Below are positions 22,971 to 33,539 of a stretch of DNA of 64,000 bases, piece by piece. The position numbers and the translations under genes are program-made. Source of the stretch: Timema cristinae (taxonomy: Eukaryota > Arthropoda > Insecta > Phasmatodea > Timematidae); assembly GCA_039000515.1 (NCBI GenBank), contig JBCFYV010011164.1:48418704-48482703 (forward strand). Reading direction: 5' to 3'. The first letter of the stretch is position 1; each line of letters opens with the position of its first letter. The notes beneath the pieces were generated by a model that saw only the letters and a program-made list of their open reading frames with translations, was not told where the DNA came from and made no database searches.

Positions 22971-23148
22971 TGTTAAAATAGGCAATTCTATACAAGGATA
23001 TTCTAGTCTAGGTTGGCACTACTGCTAACTGTGTAGTTTGTTTGATTTAGCTGATCTGTGTCTATGCGTATAAACCTGTGTAACACTTTACATGTCATGC
23101 TCAGTCTAAAACCAGTTAGTTAATTCTATAAACCTGGGTACTCTGACA
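22971..23148 (+). repeat. Copia 5' LTR
   Basis: It begins tgttaaaataggc and ends gggtactctgaca (TG...CA). A TATAAA at 23069-23074 could serve as promoter element. It matches the 3' LTR base for base by eye. Confidence 0.95.
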
Positions 23149-23163
23149 GGTTATGGGCCCAGC
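23149..23163 (+). promoter_or_regulatory. Primer-binding site, initiator tRNA-Met half-molecule type
   Basis: ggttatgggcccagc directly follows the 5' LTR. It is complementary to the anticodon arm of initiator tRNA-Met, the primer arrangement known for Drosophila copia. Confidence 0.8.
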
Positions 23164-23284
23164 CTTGTGGTGATTTGTGGACTTTAGGACGGGTAATGTT
23201 TATAAGTCAAGTGCGCTCAGTAATACGCGTGAACTGTACGTGTTTGTTTTTTTTGTGACGCCGTTGCCAATCACCATCGCCATA

Positions 23285-26200
23285 ATGGTTTTAGAAGAAG
23301 ACAAAACTTACAGAATTCCGCTTTTTGATGGTACTAATTTTGACAACTGGAAGTTTCGGGTAGAAACTCTTCTAGATGAAATTGACTTGTTGCCCTTTAT
23401 TCAAGGTGACTATCGGGACTTAGTAAAAATTGCATCTAGTGATAGTGCTGAAATTAAGGCGGAAAAGGAAAAAGAGCTGGACAAGCTTCGTAAAGCCGAT
23501 CGCAAGTGTAAGTCACAGATTATACAACGAATCTCAGATAGCCACTTGGATTGTGTGAAGGATAAGAACACCGCTTATGATATATGGCAAGTGCTTCGTA
23601 ACACATACGCTCGCAAAGGTATTGCTAATCAGCTTTTACTGCGCAAAACCTTGTTGATGATGAAATTTGATCCCTCTTTAGAGACACTTGAAGTGCATTT
23701 TATTAGGTTTGATCGTACTATTCGGGAACTGAAATCGTCGGGAGCTAACCTCGAAGAACTAGATGTTGTCTGCCATCTTCTCTTGACTATGCCATCAGAA
23801 TATCAAGTTATTGTCACTGCCATAGAAACACTATCTGCTGATAATCTCAACCTGGCATTCGTAAAAACGCGCCTACTTGATGAGCAGAGCAAACGTCAAG
23901 CAGAAGGTATTGATGGATGCAGCCAATCATTTTCTAGCGTTACTGATAGGAAGGCTACAAAGTTGAAATCTTCGCAACTGGAATGTTGTCCTAATTGTAA
24001 AGAAAGCATTTCAAAGCAAGTTACTGGGAATAAGTGTTTTTTCTGTCATAAAGCTGGTCACTTTCGTTCGGACTGTCCAAAATTGAAAGGCAAGAAGCAG
24101 CAAAAGAATTCAACACGCAAAGCAAACGTAGCTGAAGCTAGTGATGATGAATTTAGTTTGACTGTGTCAACATCAGTGGCCTGTTGTGATGGATCTGTGT
24201 GGTTGCTTGACTCTGGCGCCACTGAACATATGGTCAGTGATAAAAATATTAGTTTGGTTTCAAATAAGAGACGCCTATCAAAGTCTATTAAAATAAAAAT
24301 TGCTAAGTCAGGTTCGATGTTGTGTGCTGAAGAGATCGGAGATATACACGCGTCTGTGACTCACAAAGGTAATCAAAACTTTATCAAGCTTTCCAACGTA
24401 CTTATTGTCCCTGGATTACAATTTAATTTGCTCTCAGTTAGTAAAATTGACGCTAATGGGTTTAAAGTTGTGTTTGAAAAGGGGAACGCTACCATTCTTA
24501 AAGGTGATATTTTTGTGGCTGCCGCCACTCGATCTGGTAAAGTGTATACAATGTCTCTTTCACCTCGTGAAAAGGCATGTGCTGGCGTTGCTAGTTCCAT
24601 TGTAGCATCATCTGATTTGTGGCACAAGAGGCTTGGTCACATTGGCAAAACTGGTTTAGTTCACTTAAGTAAGATTGTAGATGGAATCAAGTTTGATCCA
24701 GGATCAATCCCCGATTTATGTGATTCTTGCATACAGGCTAAGCAAACACGCCTTCCTCACACAAAGCCACGTATTAGAGCTAAGCGCCCTTTGGAGATCA
24801 TACACAGTGATCTTGTAGGACCCATTAAGCCCGTATCATATGATCAAAAAAGGTATCTGCTTACCCTGATTGATGACTTTAGTCACTTTACAGTCATTTA
24901 CACTCTAAAGGCAAAGTCTGAAGTATTTTCATACTTCAAACAATTTGAAGCTATGGCAACAGCTCACTTTAACCTAAAGATAAGTCGCCTTAGGTCAGAT
25001 AATGGTGGTGAATTTGTGTCGCAGGAAATGCTCAATTATTTAAAAAAGAAAGGTATCCAGTCAGAGTTTACGATCAGGCATACCAGTCAGCAGAATGGCG
25101 TCGCAGAAAGAATGGGACGTAGCATCATGGAGAAAACACGCTGTTTACTCCTTCATTCTTCTCTTGATAAGTCACTCTGGACGGAGGCTGTTATGACTTC
25201 AGTCTACCTAATAAACAGATCACCTACTAAAGCTCTTGAAAACCAGGTTCCAGCAGAACTGTGGTATGGTGTAAAGCCTGATATGTTAAAACTGAAAGTT
25301 TTTGGCTGTGTAGCACATCTTCGCTTACCTAATCAAGTTTTTAAAAGTAAACTTGACAGCCGCTCGAAAAAGTGCTACTTTGTTGGTTACTGCCCAAATG
25401 GGTACAGGCTGTGGTGTCCACAGGAACGAAAAATCATACGTGGGCATGATATAATTTTTGATGAACATTCGTTCATAACCAGTGATGTTATTGGTTCAAC
25501 ACCCTCTCAAACTACTGAGGTCATCGGTTCGACTCCAAATGAAGTTTTTACTGAGGAAATGCAGGAGGAGCTGTCTTCAGGAGGAGAACCAGAGACTATT
25601 TCTGACGTAGAAGAGACCCCTGGACCTGACGAGGAACTTGAACCTCTGCGGAGGAGCACGAGACCTCGTACTGCACCAGCGTACCTAAATGACTATGTCG
25701 CACTGGCTCTTGGTGCTGAGTCATTTATTGACAACTTACCAGAAACCTTTGAGGACATCCATAGTAGAGATGATGCCCAACAATGGATGGCTGCAGTTGA
25801 GGAAGAGATGTACTCATTGAAAAAAAATGAGACCTGGACCCTTACTGAGCTGCCATCTGGCAAACGAGCTATCAACTGCAAGTGGGTCTTCAAAATGAAG
25901 CAGGATGAAAATGGACAGCTTGACAGGTACAAGGCAAGGTTGGTGGTGAAGGGCTGTGCACAGAAGAAAGGGTTTGACTACAATGAAACGTACTCACCCG
26001 TAGCCCATTTAACTACTGTCAGAACCCTGCTTGCCATCATAAACAAAGAAGATCTAATTGCCTTCCAGTTGGACGTGAAAAATGCATTCCTACATGGAGA
26101 CCTTTCTGAAGAGGTGTATATGAAGCAGCCACCTGGCTTCGTAACTGACAGCAACCTTGTTTGTAAGTTACACAAGACCCTCTATGGATTGAAGCAGGCA

Positions 26201-27259
26201 CCACGGGAGTGGAATGCTAAACTTGACAAATTTGTGAATTCTCTCGGATTTAAGCAGTCTGAAAACGAAAAGTGTGTGTACTTCGACTTCAGCAACAGCA
26301 TCAAAACTTACCTTTTGGTTTACGTAGATGACATCATTCTGGCAGGGAACAATCTGCAGAAGTTGAATGACATCAAAACATGTCTTATGTCAGAATTCGA
26401 GATGAAGGATCTTGGAGGTTTGCACAGCTTTCTAGGTATAAAAATTGATCAGAAATCTGATGGTATGTTCATTAGCCAAACAGCCTACTTGAAGAAAGTT
26501 CTCAAGAAATTTGGTATGGAACAGTGCAAACCTGTTAAGACACCAATGGAGGCAAAACCACCTGAAATAACTACATCAGAGTGCATAATACAAAAAAAAC
26601 CGTACCGTGAGCTTGTTGGTAGTTTGATGCATGTGATGCTCTACACTCGCCCTGATCTGAGTTTCTCAGTGAATTTCTACAGCCGATATCAGAGCAATGC
26701 AACAGAAGCACATTGGATTGGACTCAAGCGAATACTACGATACATTCAAGGAACACTTGAAGTTGGTCTCTTCTTTCCGAAGAACTGTGATGTCGCCTTA
26801 CGGGCCTACGTTGATGCAGACTGGGCCAGTGACAGCGATGGTCGTAAATCTACTTCTGGGTACCTATTCCAAGTTTATGGTGCCACTGTTGGTTGGACTA
26901 CACGTAAGCAGACTACAGTCGCCCTGAGCTCAACGGAGTCAGAGTTTGTCTCCCTGTCAACCGCCTCATCAGACCTACTCTGGTTGAGAAGACTGATCCA
27001 GGACTTTGGGATCATTCTAGGACCCACCAAGGTGTACGAGGACAACCAGTCCTGCATAAGATGTTTGGATAAATGGGAGCATCGAAGACTAAAGCATATT
27101 GATGTCAAATACAACTTTGTTCGTGATTTGTATCTAAATGGTGTTATTGATGTGATTTATTTGGAGACAAATGAACAATGTGCTGACATTCTGACAAAGG
27201 GTTTGGTTGGAAACAAATTTGAGTACTTTCGTAATTATATTGGTTTAATCAAGTGCTGA
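23285..27259 (+). CDS. Copia Gag-Pol polyprotein, intact (1324 aa)
   Basis: Single polyprotein that packages the RNA, cuts itself, copies the RNA to DNA and integrates it. The frame is open from 23177, but the first ATG is at 23285 (MVLEEDKTYRIPLFDG), chosen because this is the usual Copia gag start. Domains in order: gag; CCHC zinc knuckle CFFCHKAGHFRSDC (residues 251-264); protease with DSGA (309-312); GAG-pre-integrase region with LWHKRLGH and CDSC; integrase with Asp in HSDLVGP (509), Asp in SDNGGEF and Glu in GVAERM; reverse transcriptase with FQLDVKNAFLHG and YVDD (1013-1016); RNase H with DADWASD, LSSTESEF, EDNQS and CADILTKG. No stop or frameshift is present. Length is normal for the family. 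Expression would be from the 5' LTR. Confidence 0.97.
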   Translation: MVLEEDKTYRIPLFDGTNFDNWKFRVETLLDEIDLLPFIQGDYRDLVKIASSDSAEIKAEKEKELDKLRKADRKCKSQIIQRISDSHLDCVKDKNTAYDIWQVLRNTYARKGIANQLLLRKTLLMMKFDPSLETLEVHFIRFDRTIRELKSSGANLEELDVVCHLLLTMPSEYQVIVTAIETLSADNLNLAFVKTRLLDEQSKRQAEGIDGCSQSFSSVTDRKATKLKSSQLECCPNCKESISKQVTGNKCFFCHKAGHFRSDCPKLKGKKQQKNSTRKANVAEASDDEFSLTVSTSVACCDGSVWLLDSGATEHMVSDKNISLVSNKRRLSKSIKIKIAKSGSMLCAEEIGDIHASVTHKGNQNFIKLSNVLIVPGLQFNLLSVSKIDANGFKVVFEKGNATILKGDIFVAAATRSGKVYTMSLSPREKACAGVASSIVASSDLWHKRLGHIGKTGLVHLSKIVDGIKFDPGSIPDLCDSCIQAKQTRLPHTKPRIRAKRPLEIIHSDLVGPIKPVSYDQKRYLLTLIDDFSHFTVIYTLKAKSEVFSYFKQFEAMATAHFNLKISRLRSDNGGEFVSQEMLNYLKKKGIQSEFTIRHTSQQNGVAERMGRSIMEKTRCLLLHSSLDKSLWTEAVMTSVYLINRSPTKALENQVPAELWYGVKPDMLKLKVFGCVAHLRLPNQVFKSKLDSRSKKCYFVGYCPNGYRLWCPQERKIIRGHDIIFDEHSFITSDVIGSTPSQTTEVIGSTPNEVFTEEMQEELSSGGEPETISDVEETPGPDEELEPLRRSTRPRTAPAYLNDYVALALGAESFIDNLPETFEDIHSRDDAQQWMAAVEEEMYSLKKNETWTLTELPSGKRAINCKWVFKMKQDENGQLDRYKARLVVKGCAQKKGFDYNETYSPVAHLTTVRTLLAIINKEDLIAFQLDVKNAFLHGDLSEEVYMKQPPGFVTDSNLVCKLHKTLYGLKQAPREWNAKLDKFVNSLGFKQSENEKCVYFDFSNSIKTYLLVYVDDIILAGNNLQKLNDIKTCLMSEFEMKDLGGLHSFLGIKIDQKSDGMFISQTAYLKKVLKKFGMEQCKPVKTPMEAKPPEITTSECIIQKKPYRELVGSLMHVMLYTRPDLSFSVNFYSRYQSNATEAHWIGLKRILRYIQGTLEVGLFFPKNCDVALRAYVDADWASDSDGRKSTSGYLFQVYGATVGWTTRKQTTVALSSTESEFVSLSTASSDLLWLRRLIQDFGIILGPTKVYEDNQSCIRCLDKWEHRRLKHIDVKYNFVRDLYLNGVIDVIYLETNEQCADILTKGLVGNKFEYFRNYIGLIKC

Positions 27260-27337
27260 TTCACTAGAGTTTATTTGTATGTATTTAAGAGCACATGTAG
27301 AACTTTTTTGCCTAATTTTTGTGGTTGTATTCGAATT

Positions 27338-27346
27338 GAGGAGGAG
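27338..27346 (+). promoter_or_regulatory. Polypurine tract
   Basis: gaggaggag lies immediately before the 3' LTR and would prime plus-strand DNA synthesis. Confidence 0.8.
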
Positions 27347-27524
27347 TGTTAAAATAGGCAATTCTATACAAGGATATTCTAGTCTAGGTTGGCACTACTG
27401 CTAACTGTGTAGTTTGTTTGATTTAGCTGATCTGTGTCTATGCGTATAAACCTGTGTAACACTTTACATGTCATGCTCAGTCTAAAACCAGTTAGTTAAT
27501 TCTATAAACCTGGGTACTCTGACA
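27347..27524 (+). repeat. Copia 3' LTR
   Basis: 178 bp, reading the same as the 5' LTR from tgttaaaataggc to ctctgaca. Confidence 0.95.
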
Positions 27525-28031
27525 ACATTCATAATCATAAGGTCAATTTTCCTCAGTACTTCTGGCAAGGGGGGGGGGGGTAAGAGAATGAATCGGCCAG
27601 CTCGCCTCAAGTCAGCTACTGTTTTCATTCGAATGTTTTTCTCATTCGAATTCTTTTTTAATTCGAATGATTTTGAAAGAATCGAATGAATCGATTATTC
27701 AGAATAATCGAATGAATCGATTCTATTCATCCGATTCTGCCCCTCACTATTTGAGGGACGGAACGGACGTTAGAATGTGAAGTAAAAGACTGTTCGAGAT
27801 AGAGGGTTAGATGGAGTTATCTGTTAAGGGGAACCGTGTATGTCTGACCTCGAGAGAAGAGTAATAAAGTAACTGTGAAACAGAATGGTGTTGTTTGTCT
27901 TTTGTTTGATTAGCGAGTGAGACGTTCCCGGACGATAAAGAATATTGTAAAAGGAACGTTTTGGCACTGACGCATCGGCAATTGGGTTATCGGGGAAATG
28001 TACCCAATGGTATAGTACGAAAGGGGTACAA

Positions 28032-28545
28032 CACTCATATCTTATATATATATGATTAATATATGGGGTTTTTCTACCAAAACGAGACTTAAAAGACTAA
28101 CCGTACTCCAAAATAGAATTATTAGATCACAATATCAATTACCTGTCAGAAAATATAGAACTAATGAAATTTATAAATATCTGGATTTAATGCCTCTCGA
28201 TAAACTGATTATCTACCAAACAGGCATTCTTGCTTACAAAATAAATAAAAATAAACTTAAAAGTACCCACAAACTAGAATTCCCTCAGTAAAGTCATCAT
28301 AATAGAGGCTCACTTAAAAAATATATCATGAATTATTTAACTCTAAACTATGGAACAAATTCAACTTTAAATGAAATTACTATACTATATAATGCAATTC
28401 CAACAGATATCACTGGCTTACTTGAACTGACTAATTTTAAAAAGCATTATAAATCTTTTCTTTGCCAGCGAACAACTTTAAGCGCAAAATACAAAAATTA
28501 TGTAACGTTTTTGACCACCTATCCTCTATGATTGAAATAGGTCTT
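28032..28545 (+). pseudogene. Jockey/CR1-like LINE, third part (C-terminal end)
   Basis: The frame resumes at INIWGFSTKTRLKRLTVLQN, goes on to IYKYLDLMPLDKLIIYQTG, stops at 28289, and continues after small breaks with YNAIPTDITGLLELTNFKKH to about 28531. This is the C-terminal tail after the RT thumb of the same LINE, in the order expected from the part at 21037. The sequence after it is AT-rich 3' UTR-like. Confidence 0.75.
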
Positions 28546-29460
28546 AAATACTCTAAAATACCTCATATAAGTTTCATTCCTACCTACTTGCTTTCAATCA
28601 CAATTATTATTCTAATACATCTATTCCCATTAAACAAATTTAGAATCCATTATTATTTCCCCGTATATACCTACATATATTGTTTATTATTGTGATAGTG
28701 TTTAATTTATTGCAACTTTTATTTTTTATCCCAAAGTACTTTCTTATTAATTATTTGCTAATGTTATTTTTCTTTTCTTTTTATATGCCTACTTCTATTT
28801 TTAGTGTTTATCTCTATTCTAAAATATGTGTTTTGATCTGTGATTTGTATTATTTGTATTTGTGTATATGATCTGTGAATGTTTACAGTTTTCAAACGAT
28901 ACTATAGATGTTTATAATTAAACTTTTTGGATAAATTGAGCTTTTCTGTACAATATAAAATACGGGTAGACAGAAAGAAACAAAATATCTCAAACTGAAA
29001 CTGATTAATTAGTCTTGAAGTAGGTAATGTAAATTATTTAAGTGTTTCTTTAGATAATTTTTTTTCTTTCTTGGGGTTTATGCCAAGTAGATTGATATAG
29101 TTTAATCAATCATTTTGACTTTATAAATGTCTTTTATTAACTAAATACATTTTATGTAAAATGAAATTTTTTCTTTTAATACATGGCTAAATATTAACTA
29201 CTGCTTTTACAATTATGATAATGTTAGTTGAATTATATTTTAAAACAAATACCATTTTTGAAAGCATTATAACAATTTAGATAATAAAAGTTTTGTGGTT
29301 TTAACTTCTATACCATATTTGAATTAAGTTTGTTCTACAACGCTCTATTATGATTACAATACTAGTGTTATTTAATTAAATGTCCAATCACTAGAATTAA
29401 AACTAAAAAGTAGATCTTGGTCTTAAAACCAACAAATGAATTACTATATAACCCTGTTGG
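28546..29460. other. AT-rich stretch, LINE 3' UTR or spacer
   Basis: Very T- and A-rich with no gene. The first part may belong to the LINE, but no tail was identified. Confidence 0.5.
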
Positions 29461-29462
29461 CT

Positions 29463-29605
29463 GGCTGGATCACGTGATACCCTTCAACTAACATTCACAT
29501 TCAACGTTAAGTTAACTGCATCGTGATCGCTTCCATCTAAACCCAAGAGGAGATCCTTTATGTTAAGTTAACTTTAATTTAACGTTAAGTTGATCGTGAT
29601 CCTGG
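29463..29605. repeat. Possible small fold-back MITE
   Basis: The left end ggctggatcacgtgat and the reverse of the right end gccaggatcacgatca are similar. The interior repeats gttaagttaact and aacgttaagtt in both orientations, so the whole 143 bp can fold on itself. Confidence 0.4.
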
Positions 29606-30345
29606 CATCATACAACAGAAAAAAAACACATAAATTTTAACATAAATGTACTCACCTAAAAGCTCCAGGATGTTTGGTCATATTGTGTAACATTGCCTTG
29701 AATGTGTTGATCTGTAGTTAATAATTCTAACTGAAAATAGGTAAAACATTTCACACCATATCCCAATATTTATCTCTTGTCTTTATAAAGAAACAATATA
29801 GTAAATTCCCCTAACATTTGTCCTAGGCCCATCTATAGTCCATGTGCCATTTATGCGAACTAAGAGGTATCTTTTTTATTTTCTTCGTTGTCTTGTCTGA
29901 CATGCCATTACTGTGCAGAAAGATTTCTTAAGGTTGTGCTGCTACCTAGTAACCATGACTTATAGCTTTAATATGTTCCAAGTTTTGTTGTAAAGCCTAG
30001 AGCTGTATCCGAAAAGTTTACTTATGCGACGTCGCCTTGATAGCTACATTGGCAATCATGTGAGCAAGTGTAGATCCAAATAGTCACGAATGATACCTAT
30101 GCAGTCTTCTCGAGGTCCTGGTAACCATAGATACGGAAGGCTACAAGTCATGCTCTGTTCTCGCAGTGTCGGTTGCAGTGTTTGACTGGCAATTGTTTTA
30201 GTCGTTTCGTCTGCTAGAGCACTGACTTCCGTTTTCCGCCGTTTTAAATATGGTTGTTGCCGTTCGAATAGTTTGTTACAATATTCGTGTTAATTTGATT
30301 TGTGGTTTTCATTTTAATTTTATCTACGTAATTTTTTAGGTGAAA
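29606..30345. other. Spacer or transposon 5' flank
   Basis: No coding sequence was recognised. It may include the 5' end of the pogo-type element that follows, but no inverted end was identified. Confidence 0.4.
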
Positions 30346-32135
30346 ATATGGTGATCATGGCCAAAAGAAAGAACAAGAGACGTAAGATTGGTGGTCGACT
30401 GTATTCGCCAAACAAATCACAGAATGTTTGAAATCTGTTCAAAAAAAAAGTCTCAGCGCAAGCTTCTACAAAATATCTGACAGTATACTGTCATCCAGAG
30501 ATTAAAAATGCTGCAAAAAGATGTGACAGCATTGTTGTAGAACCAGGACGTTCATGTGTTTCCACTTCAGAAGAAGAACAAACATTTGTAGACCACATCG
30601 TTGCTATGTGTGAATTTTATTTTCCAATTACAACTTTTGACTTGCGGTGCATTGTCAAAGCATATTGGAACAGTATTGGTAGAAAAGAGATTATATTTAA
30701 TAACAATCTTTCTGGGAAGCATTGGGCAGAGGTTTTGTAAAACACCACAGTGAAGATTTATCTGAACATTTTAGCAGTAACATCAAACACAATCATGCTG
30801 CGGTGAATAATGAAGTCATCAACTTTTTGATAATTTAGAAAATATAGTAAACGATGTGCCTTCAACGCATCTTTGGAATTTTTGATGAGACAAATTTGGT
30901 CGATGACACAGGAAAAATATGTATTATCACAAAGCGAGGGTGCAAGTATCCTGAGACAATAAAAATACATCCAAAGCTGCAGTGACAAGTATGATGTGCG
31001 GAAATGCATCTGGTGACATGTGCCCACCCTATGTCACATACAAAGCAAAAAGAATTTATGATCAATGGACAGAAGGCAGGCCACCTGGGACAAGGTTCAA
31101 TCATACTAAAAGTGTGTGGTTCGATTTTGTGGTTTTTGCTTTTATATACTACTTCTACATCTTAAGCCTTTGGCTGGCAAGAAAATTGTTCTTACACAGC
31201 CGCTTGATGTGTAGACTACTTTCGTCCCATTAAATCTCAATGAAGAGAATGTTTAAACAATTGGAAATTAACTGGAAAAGGAAGACGACAACCAACTATT
31301 CCAAAGACGGTGTTTCCTTCTCTTTTTAATAATCTAAAGACAGAATTAGCGAGCAATGCTGCAGAAAATATGAAGTCGGGATTCTTAAAAACTGGAATAT
31401 TTCCTCTGAATTGATGAAAAGTTTTAGACAGACTGCCATCTGTTGATCACGTGGTAGAAAGCAGAGTTGATGATGCATTCATTCAACATTTGGAGCATAT
31501 AATAATACAATTTCTGTACTTTGTAAAAGAAAAAAGCTAGTTAATATTGAGCCAAGAAAAACTATTTCTGCTGGAGGAATTTTAAATTCAAAATCTTCAA
31601 CTACAGATAAAATGACTGAGAAGAACTCATTTACAAAAGGTGTATTGTGTCAGGAGCCTAGTTGTAGTGGTTTGCAGTATAAATAAAAAAAAAATTCTGC
31701 TTTCATCCTCTGAAAGTGACATAGACCCTGATGACGTCACATTACAATCAGAATCTGATATCCGCTTTTCATAAGAAATGAGTGAAATCTATGATAATGA
31801 TTTAAGTGATTTTAAAGTGAACATGTTTGAAACCATCAAATCATGTAATTGTGTCATATGAAGGAGAATTATGGCCTGGTAAAGTCATAGAAGTAAAAAA
31901 AAAAAGTGGGGCAGTTGTAACCTGTATGGAAAAATGTGGACATTTTTGAAAGTGGTCTCAAAGGGAAGTACATTCTGTTTCACAAGTTGGAAAACTTTAT
32001 AGAAGATCAGATATTTTTCTTACAGAGTTTTCAAAAACAAGACATTTTCAAAGTTAAAGAGTTGGATAGCCATTGGGGACATTCATTTTTAAATTGTAAA
32101 AGGAAAGCTGTATGTAACTGTTTGTTTATATTGTG
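30346..32135 (+). pseudogene. pogo-type (DDE_1) transposase relic
   Basis: From MVIMAKRKNKRRKIGG the translation, through several frame changes, gives EEEQTFVDHIVAMCEFYFPI, then FDETNLVDDTGK, ITKRGCKYPETI and SMMCGNASGDMCPPYVTYKA (30880-31045), then QWTEGRPPGTRFNHTKSVWF, KPLAGKKIVLTQPLDV, and much later YEGELWPGKVIEV and FESGLKGKYILFHKLENF (to 32135). FDET is the first part of the catalytic triad region. Stops and shifts break it repeatedly, so it is dead. The order and motifs fit pogo/Tigger-like transposases known from insects. Confidence 0.7.
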
Positions 32136-32519
32136 AGAAAAGTGGTCAACTTATATTTGTTTTTGAGAGAAGTTTTGAAATGTTTTGTTAATGTATGTAG
32201 TCTATTATAGATTTTAGCTTGTAAAACATGGATGGACCATATTTTGGCAACTTAGATCACAACTATGCACCAAAAGATCTATTTTTTTAAATACCAGACT
32301 ATACATAAATATATATATTTTAAAATTGTGGCATTTTACTTAGAAGAAATGTATGTTCTCAAAAACAAATTTATTTAGTTTAAAATTTAGTAGTATGAAA
32401 CATATGAATAAAAATGTACAAAAATTGGACCATAGTTAGGTGAATTTACGGTAATCATCTAAAACAATTAGCTTATATTTTACCTTATTTTGTATTAATC
32501 CTAACTAGTGCAAATGAAT

Positions 32520-32612
32520 AACTCCTGGCTGACCAGGCAGCTAGAGGTTCAATTCACACTGGGTGCACTATAGGTGGCTCATTACAGTTATGGTTTTCCA
32601 ATCTCCAGTTTT
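32520..32612 (+). repeat. Possible SINE family A fragment, very diverged
   Basis: agaggttcaattcacactgg plus ggttttccaatctcc keep the B-box and mid-body spacing of family A. It is weak. Confidence 0.25.
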
Positions 32613-32629
32613 TTTTAATGTATAATATA

Positions 32630-33534
32630 CAGGATGATCCAAAAGTCGCGCAACCCTTTTTTTCATAGATATTTATCTCAAAAGAACATGGAAAATGAAC
32701 ATGTTGTTTATATGTATGGCAGTACTATAATGTTGGCAGGGTATTGTGCAGGCCATGTGACCTTGATACATACACTAGGTCTAGCCAGTTGAGTTACATC
32801 ATTTGAAAGTGTAAGATGAATTTTTTACAAGCAGAGCGAGTATTCATTTTGGAACAATATTTAAAGGCCATGGAATGGTTTTATTTAAGTGGTTATGTAA
32901 AATGTCAGAAAAGTAGTTTTTGAAGTTCTGAAAATCCACACATTTTCCATGTGGTGCCTTTACACAGCTATAAGATTAGAGTGTGGTTTGCAATTTCACA
33001 TCGCAGTGTGGTGGGTCCTCTTTTATTTAGAGAAACTGTTAATGCTGAATGTTACCAGGAATTTGTTATGCAGTTCATCGCATTACTGGAGGAAACAGAA
33101 TGTGGTTGCTGGTTTCAGCAAGATGGCGCCACTGCACACACAGCCAATTCCACCATGACAATGCTGGCTGAGTTTTTTGGTGACCATGTGATTTCTAAGG
33201 GTTTGTGGACACCTCGTTCCCCAGACCTAGCTCCACCTGATTTTTTTCTGTGTGGATACTTAAAACATACAAGTGTATGTAAACAAACCTCGAACCTTGG
33301 CTGAACTGCGAACCAACATTGAGAAGTGTGTTGCAACCATACCCCAGGCACTGATTCGTCATGTGTCTAGAAATATGGTTAAACAAGTGAATTTGTATTA
33401 CAGAGAAAGAGGATCACCCTTTCAACACCTTTTGTGATTTCCTTATGGCTTATTGTTTGGTTTACATTAGATGTATATATTATATGGCACAAAATATAAG
33501 TTTTTACTTTGGGTTGCGTGACTTTTGGATCACT
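32630..33534 (+). mobile_element. Tc1/mariner-type transposon, internally deleted
   Basis: The ends caggatgatccaaaagtcgc on the left and, reversed, cagtgatccaaaagtcacgc on the right are inverted repeats of about 25 bases. Both flanks read tataatata, so a TA target duplication is present, perhaps within a longer local repeat. At 905 bp it is shorter than an autonomous element (about 1.2-1.5 kb). Confidence 0.85.
32816..33437 (+). pseudogene. mariner-like transposase relic, N-terminal half deleted
   Basis: The ATG at 32816 opens MNFLQAERVFILEQYLKA. Within a few codons the text jumps to SGYVK and SENPHIFHVVPLHSYKIRVW-like sequence, so roughly the helix-turn-helix region and first catalytic part are missing. 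Then FQQDGATAHTANST and RSPDLAPPDFFLCGYLK are clear (the second and third acidic positions of the DDE/D triad). A frameshift near 33270 leads to YVNKPRTLAELRTNIEKC, and the last residues SPFQHLL end at TGA 33435-33437. It cannot make active transposase. Between Asp of QQD and Asp of APPD there are 38 residues. Confidence 0.8.
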
Positions 33535-33539
33535 GTATA

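Larger units (their letters stand above)
22971..27524 (+). mobile_element. Full-length Ty1/Copia LTR retrotransposon
   Basis: This 4554-bp element has two 178-bp LTRs that read the same throughout, a primer site, one long gag-pol frame and a purine tract. The 5-bp target duplication acatt lies at 22966-22970 and 27525-27529. Everything needed for autonomous transposition appears present, and the identical LTRs mean it inserted very recently. Confidence 0.97.
22045..27749. mobile_element. hAT-type non-autonomous element, split by Copia
   Basis: The ends are tagtgatgggcataatcgaa on the left and, on the other strand, tagtgaggggcagaatcgga on the right. The flanking 8-mers gttgaggg (22037-22044) and tttgaggg (27750-27757) differ at one base. 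Near both ends many aatcgaatgaatcga-like words form subterminal repeats. Without Copia the element is about 1.15 kb and has no coding region. Confidence 0.7.
21927..28031. mobile_element. Solo-LTR-like insertion in the LINE, itself split by younger elements
   Basis: Outside the nested hAT element, about 118 bases on the left (tgtgccgtctacgtcacatc ...) and about 274 on the right (... AATAAA near 27862, ending gggtaca or gggtacaa) make a unit near 390 bp. It starts TG and, at one reading, ends CA, with cac/cact on both sides. The LINE reads through if it is removed (FSLVT to HILY). It is most like a solo LTR of an unknown retrotransposon. Confidence 0.5.
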
